DNA of 48,182 bases. Source: Gnetum montanum (taxonomy: Eukaryota; Streptophyta; Gnetopsida; Gnetales; Gnetaceae). The translations under genes and the position numbers were made by a program. Location: contig MNCI01002682.1 of NCBI GenBank assembly GCA_015680685.1, positions 654,355 through 702,536 on the forward strand, given 5' to 3'. Positions within the stretch are counted from its first letter, which is position 1. Each line of letters begins with the position of its first letter. Positions 10,820-21,200 of this stretch are shown here, piece after piece. The notes below the pieces were generated by a model. The model saw only the letters and a program-made list of their open reading frames with translations. It was not told the origin of the DNA and searched no databases.

Positions 10820-13800
10820 ATGTCTTCTTCTAACAAGAGCAATTCACCACCTAGGGATAATACAAAGAATTGTCGGCAATAAAAAACACATAACCAAAAT
10901 TTGCCAAGTCCTAAACAATACCGGATAGTCTATACTCATCCCAATGAGTATATTCCTAATTTTACTTTTATCCTCCATCAAGATGAACAACTACGATGGA
11001 GAGATTTGCAAGGTAACATTATGTTACCTCCAGATCTATCAGTCCCTAACATGCTCCTCCGTGCGTTGGCACAGATTGGCATGACTCAACTCTATGCTGA
11101 ATATATTATGGGTGATTTTGACATGAGGGATTTACCATCCCATAGCTTTACAATGTATGAGGGACTCAAGGCAGGAGAGCCAACATACCCTGTTGAAGGG
11201 CAAAGGCCCACACGTCCTTAGCGAAATAAGAGATGGTGAACCCATTATCACGGGTTCCCTAACGAATGATGTTCCCCCTCCTAACGATGGTGAGGAGGTT
11301 GGGTATTAGAACCTACGATCAACGATACATAATACTGGTTCTGATTCCCGTGAACACCAACTACTCACAGAGGGAACAACAACTCATAATAAGGACGGGC
11401 ACTTAGATCGTCACCACGATCAGGGCCATAGCAACTAAAGAGAAGGCAAGAAGCATCACCATGGCAATGGTTTCCCTTCCTCTTCTCCTTCATATCATTA
11501 CTCACCCTCTTCTTCCACATTTGGGTGCAGCCATCACGAACATAACGGTGAGGATAGAGGTAGGAAAGATGAGAGACCTTGACAGGAAAGTCGAGAGAGA
11601 GGACAAGGGCACGAACGAAGGGAAAGTAGGGAACAACGAAGACATCACAGGCGTCATGAAAGAGATGATCATGACGAGCCCCTACTTGCTACCTAAAGTA
11701 TGCTCAACATAATGGAGGCAGTAAGAATCCCAACAAGGCATTTAAAAGATAGTCATATCAAACACTTAGATATGAACAATATCCCATGCTTTGAAGGGGG
11801 ATACAACGCTGATCTGCAACATCATTTATAGGCATTCCACAATGCCTGTGCCTTGCAGAACATAGAAAGCGAGTGGCAAAAACTTAAGTTGTTTCCAAGG
11901 ACACTCATTAAAGAAGCAGAGAGTTGGTACCAATCCTTAGAATCGAAAACCATCAGGAGGTGGAGTACAATGTTAGAACTCTTCAACGATAAATATCAAA
12001 CGTACTCTAGAGTGTCTAATTTGCGTAAGCAGATCCAAGGGTGGAAGCAAGGTTATCATGAACCCTTGGATGCTACCATGGCTCGCTACTACACATTGTT
12101 ACATCGTTGCCCAGGCCATGGATACGCTCAATGGGATCAACTTCACCACATCATGGATGGGCTAAGGCATGAGACTAGAAGAACCCCTAGGACTTATACC
12201 CAAGGGAGACTATCGAAACTCAGAGCCCATGAAGTACATCGCTTGTTAGAACAAGTAGCAAAAGAAGAAGATGAGCTATGAAAAAGAGAGAGTGCAAAAG
12301 AATACAACTACGATCCCTCCCTTCAAAAGAAGGGAGTGAAATTTTGTGATGAGGAGGATGAGTCACCACTCAAAGAGTTGGTGAACCAAAAAATCTTGCT
12401 GATTTAAAAATTAGCAACAGAAGTATTGGCTAAGATGGACCAATTGTGGGATTCCTTAGACTCCAGACTTGAAACTATCTTGAAAATTGTAGAAGAGTCT
12501 AAGGCGGAACAAAGTAGTGACAAAGATAAGACAAAGTGGAGAAATTCAAGCCCTGCACATAACAAAGGTAAGGAGAAAATTACTATCTCCGATGAATTTA
12601 TGGATTCAGACACAGACGATGATGTTGGATGTGAGATCTGCCACTATGACCATCCTAAGGAATGTTGTCCAATTATCTCACATCTACAGGAGTCTGGGGT
12701 GTATGCACTTAACCCAAGACTCAACCAACGGCAAACACCCCAAAGGTTACCTTATCCTCAAGGTAACCCAAGGTAGTTCCACCAACCACTAACGTACTAT
12801 CCAAGTGGAACTCCACCACAACCTATCAGACAGCATCAGCAGTGGCAATACCCACAGCCATGGGGGATGCCACCGCCAACACAACAGTACCCTTACCAGC
12901 AACTAGACCCATATGGATATTATGTGCAGCAGTTGGTTTCTCCAAGTGACTCTATGGGTCACACAACTCCCCAACGTCACTACCAAGTTTGGGAGTACTT
13001 TAAGAGGACTCCTTCTCCTCTAGGAGACATTCCACATTCATCCCATCCTCCAACTCCATCCGCACCTCTTCCACCTATAGTTCCCATACAACCTGCTCCA
13101 ACAATGCAAGGGGAACTCCCCACTCAACCGCAGCAACGCAACGCTGCGAGAGCTATAAATATTCAACCTACTACTGGTTCTGATAACTGTAAAAAGAAAA
13201 GACCTTTCTTTAGAACCAAAAGCCTAGACAAACTCTCGCAACAACAAGCGGTTGAGCCCATGTACACTCCTCCATCATCTAGCACTTCGGAGCACCCTTC
13301 AGTCCAACAATAGAGCTGTACGCATACGGTTATGTTAACGCATACCATAATCGATTGGATCAAGGTAGGTCACCTTCCCAGGAAACTAACTGATCCTGGA
13401 AGCCCCTTAATCTATTTACAAATTTTTGGGAACAAACCACATAAGGCTCTTCTTGACTCAGGTTCCGGAGTCAGGCTAATTTCACAAGAGATGTATCAAG
13501 CCTAGAACCTGTCCCAACTTAAGAAGAGCAACATCCAACTAGATTTGGTAGACCAGTCCATCACCATTCCCTTGGGATTGGTGGAGGACATCATTACCAC
13601 TGTGTGTGGTTGGTTCTACCTAGCCGACTTCCTGGTGATAGAAGTTAACAGCAACAACGGGGGCTTCCCAGTTATAATGGGAAGGCCATGGCTAAGTATA
13701 GTAGATGCGTATCTAGGGATCCGCGATCTTTCCTTCAAGATATCTAAGGTAAATATTTATGAAAAGATCAAGAAGAATAAAGTTCCATGCATCACATACA

Positions 13801-13880
13801 ATGACTTAGAGGGTGATGACATGGAAGAATATTCAGCATCTCTTCCATGTAATCAGTGTGCTCAAGAAACACAAATTTAA
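10820..13880 (+). pseudogene. gag-protease polyprotein, interrupted
   Basis: The start at 10820 (MSSSNKSNSPPRDN) runs in one frame to about 11221 with one TAA. After a frameshift, the rest (about 11703-13880) lies in a single frame broken by stops near 12279, 12404, 12774, 13311 and 13503. In order it has a retrotransposon gag core (about 11810-12180, with FPRTLIKEAESWYQSL), a shortened zinc knuckle CX2CX3HX3C (CEICHYDHPKEC, about 12632-12667), a Pro/Gln-rich linker (12780-13310), and a retropepsin with active site DSG at 13455-13463 (LLDSGSGVRLIS) and a later GRPWLSIVDA segment. Gag forms the particle; the protease processes it. No polymerase follows. Confidence 0.85.
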
Positions 13881-14181
13881 AGGTGCCTGTATGTAGCAAC
13901 CACACCAGTAGTAGACACCCCATGGTTAACAGCTACTAGAAAGAGCAATCCAATATGCACGGAACAAACTGAGGAAACTCATGCTAACAACGAAGGCATA
14001 GACACATTGGAATATGAGCATCACCAATTTCCACCCCTCAACCTAAAAACATCAATGGGGAGAAGTTGGGCGCTTCTAAGAAATTCAAATAGATGCTTAG
14101 TGTTTCGGATCTCTCCCTTACAATTTAGTCATGGGGGAGATGGCCACCTATGCTAACCATTGGAGGCCCTCAATTCTTTTA

Positions 14182-14352
14182 CATTTTTGTTTTACACGTT
14201 TTTGTTTTCCACATTTTTGTTTTACACATTTTTGTTTTACAAGTTTTTGTTTTACATGTTTTTGTCTTACACATTTTTGTTTTACAAATTTCTTTAACTT
14301 TTCTTATTTTTGTTTTACAAATTTGTTTAACTCTTCTTGTTTTTGTTTTACA
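14182..14352 (+). repeat. T-rich tandem array, about 15-bp unit
   Basis: About eight tandem copies of NNTTTTTGTTTTACA, then more widely spaced copies with inserted 'tttaact' text. The 15-bp period keeps reading frames open, which produces repetitive F/V/C-rich open frames of about 100 codons that are not real proteins. Confidence 0.8.
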
Positions 14353-15289
14353 ACATCGTTATACTTTTTCATTTTATTTTATTTTTTTTGTGTGTGTTTG
14401 TGTGTGTGTGATCCACTATGTAAGTTTTTCACCCAATAAGTGTTCTTCCTGATGATATGAACTATTTTTCATTAATTGCTAATGTTTGGTTTTTACCTTT
14501 AAGTCATGATGTTGATACTAAGGTATGTTTCTTTTGATATGGCAAGCAATGAGTTCACTTCATCCATCCATCCACCAGTTTCTATGGTCTCTCTAGGCTT
14601 CGAAATGTACAGTCCCTTTCATAATAAGAACTTTAACGAATCACTGACTGGGTATCTCTCAAACTAAGGAAGGACTCAGGGCTTGAAAAGGATGTGACTT
14701 CAAGGGAACTTGATGCTTTTGTGTTATCCATTCTCTTGGGTGCTTGGATGTTTTCTTCTTGAATTTTCTTGCTATTCCAATGTTACCCAATTATCAGAAG
14801 CTAAGTCAATAAAAATAAGAAAGTGTTGCATGGTGTGGTTCTCATGCATAAAAACATTTTAAAAAAGTGATAATTCAAAGCACATCCCTTAGACAAAATA
14901 AAATTGGGCTACAAGCACTAGTTATGGAACCAAAAAGGTTCCCTCTAAGTAAGGCCCTTCTCACTTCCCATTCTCTCCTCCTTATTTCGTCGAAATGGTG
15001 ATGACTCTTGGGGGAAGCATTATTGTTATTCAAGAGGATGGATTGACCGAATGCATTGATGCGAAGTCACTGGATGTGGTTGGTTTGAGGCCAGAGTTGG
15101 AATGAGATTTGCCAAGTCACATTAATCATGAAACACACAAGGGGCTGTACACCACCTTGTTCTTGGGATTCCATTCCATTCTCTTCTCTCCACCTTTCTC
15201 TCCACTATTCACCTCATTGTCGGTTGTATCATTAGTGTATATTTTGGTAGATACATCATGTTCTTTTTGGTAAATTTTTACGATTAAGA

Positions 15290-15400
15290 CTTTAACTCTT
15301 GTTCCAAAGGACATTCCCAGAGCCTACGGACTCTTCGAATGTGGGTTTGTCAGGGCATTAAGGGCATGAGCCTGCTTTGGGGAGGACCCACTGACATTCT
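15290..15400 (+). ncRNA. Conserved hairpin block, copy B (candidate structured RNA)
   Basis: TGTCAG (15348-15353) pairs with CTGACA (15391-15396) around a 37-nt loop. In the loop, GGGC (15362-15365) pairs with GCCT (15370-15373) across an ATGA tetraloop. Compared with copy A, outer pairs 3, 4 and 5 from the loop are all changed on both sides (A-T to C-G, C-G to T-A, A-T to G-C), and the inner helix changes A-U to G-U. An alternative pairing GTGGGT (15341-15346) with ACCCAC (15386-15391) exists in this copy only. Confidence 0.55.
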
Positions 15401-16135
15401 TATTTGGTGCACCAGTTAAATTCTTTCCCTTAACATTTTGCAATTAATTTTATTTTGTTCATTTCCATCTTGACATCCATTTCATCGATGTCATAGTTGT
15501 CCCTTTTTATCTATCTTTCTTATTCCTTTTCTTTCTCCATTCTAACACTACTGGAGGTTCGCGATTCGTCATGGGGGTACAAGGCCTGATTTTTTCGATT
15601 TTCTCCTAGCCCTGATTTTTTCGATTTTTCCTAACCCCTACACCTTTGGTAGTCATGAATATTATATCTCCAGACCCGCACTCAGCCATACCACAACCTA
15701 GCCAATGGACTTACACAGAAGCAAGGTATTAATTACATAATGATTCATTTACCCTTGCTAATATACGATTGTGTTGTGTGTGCAAATGGCGATCATGCAA
15801 CAACGGAAGGGATCTGGAAGGAACGCTTGGAATGGAGCAGTGCTAAAATAGCTATGCAAGGAGCAAGATCGATGGTGCGCTTACGGATGGACAACGAAAG
15901 GCACAATCTTAGCGTTGGCAGCAGCAACACTTCTTTCTCTCTCTCTTTCTCAGCTACCAAATGAGGCCTGATGTCAATGTAATAAGGTATTTACTCTTGT
16001 TATCATGAACACCAATTTTGTTGTGTCTTGTAATGATGATCCGTTCACATGTCATCCCATTAGTTTCCATTGAGTCAGTAATCCCATACCTTCCCGATAT
16101 TATTGTAATGAACTTGAGGACGAGTTTTCATTTAG

Positions 16136-16146
16136 TCATGGGGGTA
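16136..16146 (+). other. Polypurine tract before 3' LTR
   Basis: TCATGGGGGTA immediately before the LTR start TGATGGGAC at 16147; identical to the tract at 8566-8576. Confidence 0.75.
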
Positions 16147-16967
16147 TGATGGGACACGATATCGCGGCCGTCGCGATATCACATCCTTCGCGATATCACG
16201 TACGCGATATCGCGTCTTCCCCTGTGATATCGCATACGCGATATCACGATGCGCCATCATATCTATAAATAAGAGGCGGCTCTCCCTTGTTTCCTCATCC
16301 TAGGCTAGACAGTAGGGAAACTCTGGTAGATTGATCACTCCAGAGATAAAATATTTTTCATGTGCCCGTAGTACGAGTCCCAAAGTGAACGAATCTTTAT
16401 TTGAGAAAACATTGTACCTGAACACAAGTTTGTGTACGGCAATAAAGACGAGCTTTCTGGATAAACCTTGCAGCACATGGAATAGGATTTTATTTACTGT
16501 TATTTATTATTTTTTATTTAGTATTTTCTCTCTCAACCCTTCTCTCCTAGTTAAGTGCCTCAATATGACCACTTCGAGCACGTGCGTTACGCATGGTGAT
16601 CCCAGCAACGATTAGCATTTGGTAGCCATGGTTGCATCGGTTCAGGGTGTGTACGGTAAGTGGGAACGAATGCTGACACTAGGTTAATTTAGACTTAGTT
16701 CATTAGTTAGAATTAGTAATTAGTTTCTCAACCCTTCACCTTGTTAGAATAGAAGACAAAAAACATAAAAAGCTATAAAAATCATATACCTTAGACTTAC
16801 TTAACCATACACCGTGACAACTACAAGTAAGTCTGGGAAGACAACGAATAATTAACCCTAAGTGTTCCATGGGGCATGTAGGCACTTAGTCTGCGGAGTT
16901 TGACCAGATCATGTGTGCTACGCTCGTATTCGTATGGTTGAGTGTAGGGGTATCTCGCCACTCATCA
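16147..16967 (+). repeat. 3' LTR
   Basis: 821 bp, TGATGGGACACG to CACTCATCA, with a TATA box at 16264-16271. U3 has six GATATC palindromes (about 16156-16250) against five in the 5' LTR. The rest matches the 5' LTR closely. Confidence 0.9.
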
Positions 16968-18530
16968 CATGTTGTTGGAAAAATATGATATCTTGAGATA
17001 AGCATTTTTGTCAAATGCTAGTAGATACAAAGTAGAAAGAAATAACGTATGGGGAATAGCTACCGAGATGAAAGAAAGTGTATGTAGTACGAAACACAAT
17101 AGAAAAAGAGTGCATGTGGCTAGCAATAAAAGAAATTGTGGTAGATAGATCCAATCTATTAAAAGGTAGATCCTAAAGGAAAATGCTTGAAACAAATCTA
17201 GACAATGCCAAGAATGGAAAACTACAAATAGACAAATCAAGAATACAAAAAAAAAGAAAATTAGAATATGTTGTAGAAATCTTGAAAAAACATGAACCAA
17301 GGATCATAGGCATCTAGTGAGGAGTTGTGTTACCTTGTTCTCTCTCTCTCTGATGCATGTGCTTGATACAGATCTAGCAAGGAGACTACAAATTCTAGAG
17401 ATGACAAGAGAAAATGGGTTGGATCATATTGACGTGTTGACATGATTTTGTATGATTTTTCATGTGTCATGAGGACAACATGAAAGGGATACAAGTATGT
17501 CACCAAGGGAGAGGAAGATAAATTAGAGGATTTGATATAGTGAAGTAAGGTTAGCTTTCCAAGTAGAACAAATGTACATTGGTGAGTATCAAGATAAAAA
17601 CAATTTGAATATAGGTACACTCTAAAACATATCCTTAACATGATACTTTTTCAAGAACTTAAAAGCAAAAGCTATATGGATGCCCCCAATCAAGTGGGAT
17701 TCAAACTAGCAACCTTTTGCCTATACACTAATTATAAAAAGATCCTTGCCAAGCTTAGCGTCCACCTATCCATAGAAGTTTATGAGGTCACTCAAGAAAA
17801 AAGATGGTTCAATGATGGGAAAAAATGGCTTCAAAAATAGAATTAAAGATCAAGATTTAAATTTGAGCTTTAAGGATCTGAAAACAAGGATTGGAAAGAA
17901 GGAATGGAAGCACATGTGAGAACAACCATGTGGAAAAAAGCAATTTTATCTGCAACATATTTGAGGAGGATCCTTAACCAAAAAAAAATGCCTACTTATT
18001 TATCTACTTCTATTTTTAGATAAAGTAAGGTGGCAATCACAGATCTCAATATCTATTTATTGAAACAAGGAGATGGATTAATTATGGAGTAGAAGATGAA
18101 GAGTGTATCTTTCTAAATTATCCTTTCTCTAATGCACTTAGCATTAAGTATAATATTCAGCGAAGAACTTTGCTACCTTTGTTTGACCTTAATAAAGTGT
18201 TCATGACCCACCATGACCATATCAAAGCTTTTAAAATTTTCTTTTTCCAGTATAACCAGTACACCCTTTATAGTCTCACAAAAACGTAATTAACCATTTC
18301 CATCTCCATTTCCATTCTACTTACAACCTCATGAACTCAACTGCCCCCCAGAGATACACTTCAGTTGTTTCAAATTCTCGCATTGTGTTTAAAGGAATTG
18401 CCATTACCTCAATCCTGTAAAAATATTTGATGGCATTGTACTTTCGCATTCGGTGAAATTGAGCGAGGGAGGGCGCTCACAGTATTTCGAAATCGCGTGT
18501 TGCTCTTTCTGGACGCAATTGCAGGCAGCC
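16968..18530. other. Flank and upstream region of MAT1
   Basis: No host gene recognised before MAT1. The minus strand at 17640-16973 begins TGTTAAGGATATG and ends TTCCAACA, so it could be an old Copia-type solo LTR, but no primer site or target duplication confirms this. The stretch just upstream of MAT1 (18290-18530) is pyrimidine-rich and probably holds its promoter and 5' UTR. No TATA box could be chosen with confidence. Confidence 0.35.
17665..17765 (-). repeat. Possible SINE remnant with pol III B-box
   Basis: On the minus strand GTTTGAATCCC (a B-box-like site) follows TAGTGTATAGG (A-box-like), and is followed by 'ttgattgggggcat'. The A-B distance is shorter than in a tRNA, so this is at best a deleted copy. 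Confidence 0.3.
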
Positions 18531-18595
18531 ATGATGATCTCCATAAGCAATACATTGCAGAAGGAAGCTGCCGTCAGAAAAAGAATTTCTAACAT
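18531..18595 (+). CDS. MAT1: MAT1 exon 1
   Basis: Encodes MMISISNTLQKEAAVRKRISN plus two bases; donor GTATCA at 18596. The basic stretch leads into FNKREEDFPS of exon 2. Confidence 0.88.
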
Positions 18596-21200
18596 GTATC
18601 AATAACCACCGTTTTTATTTCACTTTCGTTTTTCTTCGTTTGTCTCCGAACTTTTCTTTCTTTTTGTTTGCCTCAATTCTTCATATTCATGTTGAAATTC
18701 GCTGCCGCAGTTTCAACAAGCGGGAAGAAGATTTTCCATCTTTGACAGAGTACAATAGTTATCTGGAAGAAATTGAGGAGATGAGTATGCGTTAGTGTTT
18801 ATCAAATTCTTTTCGGGCGTATATGTTTTGGATATCGCTATTTGGTGTGGCTGAAATGAATTGCGTGACTGGCAGTATATAACTTGGCTGAAGGGATAGA
18901 TGTTTCCGCCATCGAAGAAAAGATTGCAAAGTATGAAGAAGAGAACTCAGAGCAGATTATTATATCCCGTGCACGAAAGGTTATTTCTTCTAATTGTTAG
19001 CCCTTTTTGATATCAAAATCTCTGTATACTGTAATGCTGATCGATTTGTATTAGTGGAATGACTTGCATCCGTGCTTTCTGCGAAATTGACTCGTTTGAC
19101 AGTTTTGGCTGAATTTAGTTTTTAGTCCCTGCCAATTGCAGGGTTTATTCCTCGAACAATGATTGGTTTGTTTGAATGCTACTTGTTTGTTTAAGCATAG
19201 GCATTATTTGTTTAGCAATTATAAGTTTGTTGTAATTATATTTGTCTATTATAGGCAGAGGACTTGGACAAAGCTTTGAGAGAAGCTGATGGACCAACTG
19301 CAGTTGATGGAGCTTCTGACATGGTAAAATTATTTATAGCATACACAGTGCATGTCTTGTAAAATATCCTTTTCAAAAGCTTTTAGAAATCCTTACGGGA
19401 AAAGCTATTGTTAGACATAGTATAAATATACACATACACACAACATTTATAAGGTTTTGTATATTTTGAACTAGGAGGGTACATTCAAATGTTCTGAAGT
19501 GATTGAAATGGTTAATTAATATCTTTCCTACTGGTAACTATGTTCTTAAATAACAGTTTAAGAACATACCTTGTGATCTATGTACATCGTGACAAAGATG
19601 ACTGAATCCGATACATGAGATTCGTGGTCACAGATTCTAGCAGTCTACATTAATGCTTGAATGAAATTTTAACTTGGTCTATCAACATTAATCGTATATA
19701 CTATAGTCCTAGAAAGGTGAAGATTCATGAACATCAGATGATGATGGAAATTTTTTGGAGCCAAAGGCGATAACATGATATATTGAAAATGAAGCAAAAA
19801 AATTACATCAGTGAGAGCCTGCAAACATGCATGACCATCCGGGGGACTTGGAGAACAAAAGATAATCATACAAACAGGACACTTGAACTCACTGCGATTA
19901 CTGGGTTGATCTTTTTTCTTTTTTCTGAGCAAAGTGCCTTTTCGAAGTGCAAACATATTTCTAGAACAGCACATGGTTTTGTAAACGTATAAGAATCCTA
20001 GCCATTTAGAAATTAAAATCCAGTGCCTTGTAAACCAGTATATAAGTTTTCTACAAGTCAAGCGAACTTTTTTCTTATGCGAGTTCTTTTGTTCATGCAA
20101 ATTTGTCAGGAACATTTTCAGAAAAACATAATTTCAATTTTTTTTTTAAAGAAAGAAAGGAGAGCTTATAACTGTCCATTTGGCCTTTTTTTAGGATCAG
20201 GACAAAAGAGGATTTATTAATGAACCAAGATCTGAAATTCAAATTTACTTATCTTTGGATATTAGAGATCAATCAAGAGAGACTTTGCATTATTTAAAAG
20301 TACAGAAATAATGTTTAATTGAATAAATTAAATTTTATTGAAACAAATATCTTAAAATTTTCAATTTACTAAGTATGTGATAGCTCAAGTAGCTAAAGTC
20401 ATCATCTGCTGCTTTTTACAGTATATTCATAGAGGCAAGTATTTGTCATTCTGTATGGCATTGAAGTGCAGACAGTCTTGGGGTTGAATGAATTTGTTTT
20501 TAAAATCGTATAGACCTTATAGCAAAATTTGGTTCCATGTGACTGAAATGCTTAAAAATTAAAACAAAATGGAGAGGGAGGAAGGGGGCATAGGCGTGTT
20601 CATGCACTATTGTGCTGTTGTAGTTAGTGTTTGTTGGTTTTGGCATTCATGGTTTGATATGATGCCGATATGGATTGGTATCCTTTTCTATAGTTATTGT
20701 GTCCTTGCAACAAGCATGAAATTAACCATGATTTTGAATATATTGCTTTGTAATACTCTAGTTTCTTTTTTATCTCTCTCTCTCTTCTTTGTTTTGAAAA
20801 AGAATGATAAATATAGAAGATAATCAAATTTTCAATATGAATTTTGAACTTCTATGCATCTAATTCATTGAAGGAACTTAATACTGTAAATGGACTATCA
20901 TTTAATGTACTGATAGTTGTGATGTATTCCATTTGGGAATTCAATTTGCAGATCATAGATCAAAATTCACAGGCAACTGGAGCAACTGGAGCTGGTCAGT
21001 ATGCACCTGCCATGTTTATACAACCAAGGCCAACAGGAGCAGCCCAACCAGTTCCTATAGGTGCTAATTCTAACATGCCAGAGGATGAAGAATCACAAAG
21101 GCAGAGGGCAGAGAAAGGAGCACGAGCAGGAGGGTGGTCACCTGATTTTTGCAGAAAGAGGGCATTTGAAGAAGCTTTCAGCAGTCTATGGATCTCTTAG
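18531..21200 (+). CDS. MAT1: MAT1, CDK-activating kinase assembly factor (five exons)
   Basis: MAT1 stabilises the CDK-cyclin H complex of the CDK-activating kinase, which also works in TFIIH to phosphorylate RNA polymerase II. Exons are 18531-18595, 18711-18784, 18876-18979, 19255-19323 and 20952-21200, all with GT-AG introns and matching phases, giving 186 aa. Diagnostic segments are FNKREEDFPSLTEYNSYLEE, IYNLAEGIDVSAIEEKI and IIISRARKAEDLDKAL, then a Gly/Ala/Pro-rich linker and a C-terminus with GARAGGWSP and EEAFSSLWIS. The start is the first of two ATGs (MMISISNTLQKEAAVRKR), which matches where plant MAT1 starts. There is no RING finger, unlike animal MAT1. The longest intron is 1628 bp. 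It converges on the DnaJ gene at 25491. Confidence 0.93.
18711..18784 (+). CDS. MAT1: MAT1 exon 2
   Basis: Acceptor GCCGCAG at 18704-18710, donor GTATGC at 18785. Encodes the most conserved MAT1 motif, FNKREEDFPSLTEYNSYLEE. Confidence 0.93.
18876..18979 (+). CDS. MAT1: MAT1 exon 3
   Basis: Acceptor GGCAG at 18871-18875, donor GTTATT at 18980. Encodes the helical segment NLAEGIDVSAIEEKIAKYEE up to SRARK. Confidence 0.93.
19255..19323 (+). CDS. MAT1: MAT1 exon 4
   Basis: Acceptor ATAG at 19251-19254, donor GTAAAA at 19324. Encodes AEDLDKALREADGPTAVDGA and a few further residues. Confidence 0.9.
19324..20951 (+). other. MAT1 intron 4
   Basis: A 1628-bp AT-rich intron. An open minus-strand frame of 148 codons (19669-20115) has no recognisable domain. 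No transposon was identified. Confidence 0.75.
20952..21200 (+). CDS. MAT1: MAT1 exon 5 with stop
   Basis: Acceptor TTTGCAG at 20945-20951. Encodes the Gly/Ala/Pro-rich linker and the conserved end EKGARAGGWSPDF...EEAFSSLWIS, with TAG at 21198-21200. Confidence 0.92.
   Translation: MIDQNSQATGATGAGQYAPAMFIQPRPTGAAQPVPIGANSNMPEDEESQRQRAEKGARAGGWSPDFCRKRAFEEAFSSLWIS

Larger units (their letters stand above)
13881..16135 (+). other. 3' noncoding interior of the gag-protease element
   Basis: About 2.25 kb between the protease and the polypurine tract without recognisable polymerase or integrase. It holds the T-rich tandem array, a (TG)n run near 14390-14410 and the hairpin block copy B. A short open stretch at 15740-15964 shows no domain. 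Relative to the 3541-9421 element, most of the env-position ORF is missing here. Confidence 0.6.
9855..16967 (+). mobile_element. Complete non-autonomous Ty3/gypsy-type element (gag-protease only)
   Basis: A 7113-bp element with two LTRs (9855-10676 and 16147-16967), a tRNA-Asp type primer site (10678-10695), a polypurine tract (16136-16146) and near-exact 5-bp target duplications (CATGC / CATGT). The interior encodes gag and an aspartic protease (10820-13880), followed by about 2.3 kb of noncoding DNA with a T-rich array and a conserved hairpin block. No reverse transcriptase, RNase H or integrase motif was found, so it fits the terminal-repeat gag-only class that depends on an autonomous partner. 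Stops and a frameshift in gag show it is now dead. Confidence 0.85.

Noticed and set aside
14131-14452. Two overlapping open frames of about 100 codons rich in F, V, C and H
   Set aside because: They come from the 15-bp T-rich tandem array, whose period is a multiple of three. No other coding signal.
19669-20115. 148-codon minus-strand open frame with a CPVC motif
   Set aside because: It lies wholly in MAT1 intron 4, has no second metal-binding pair and no recognisable domain.
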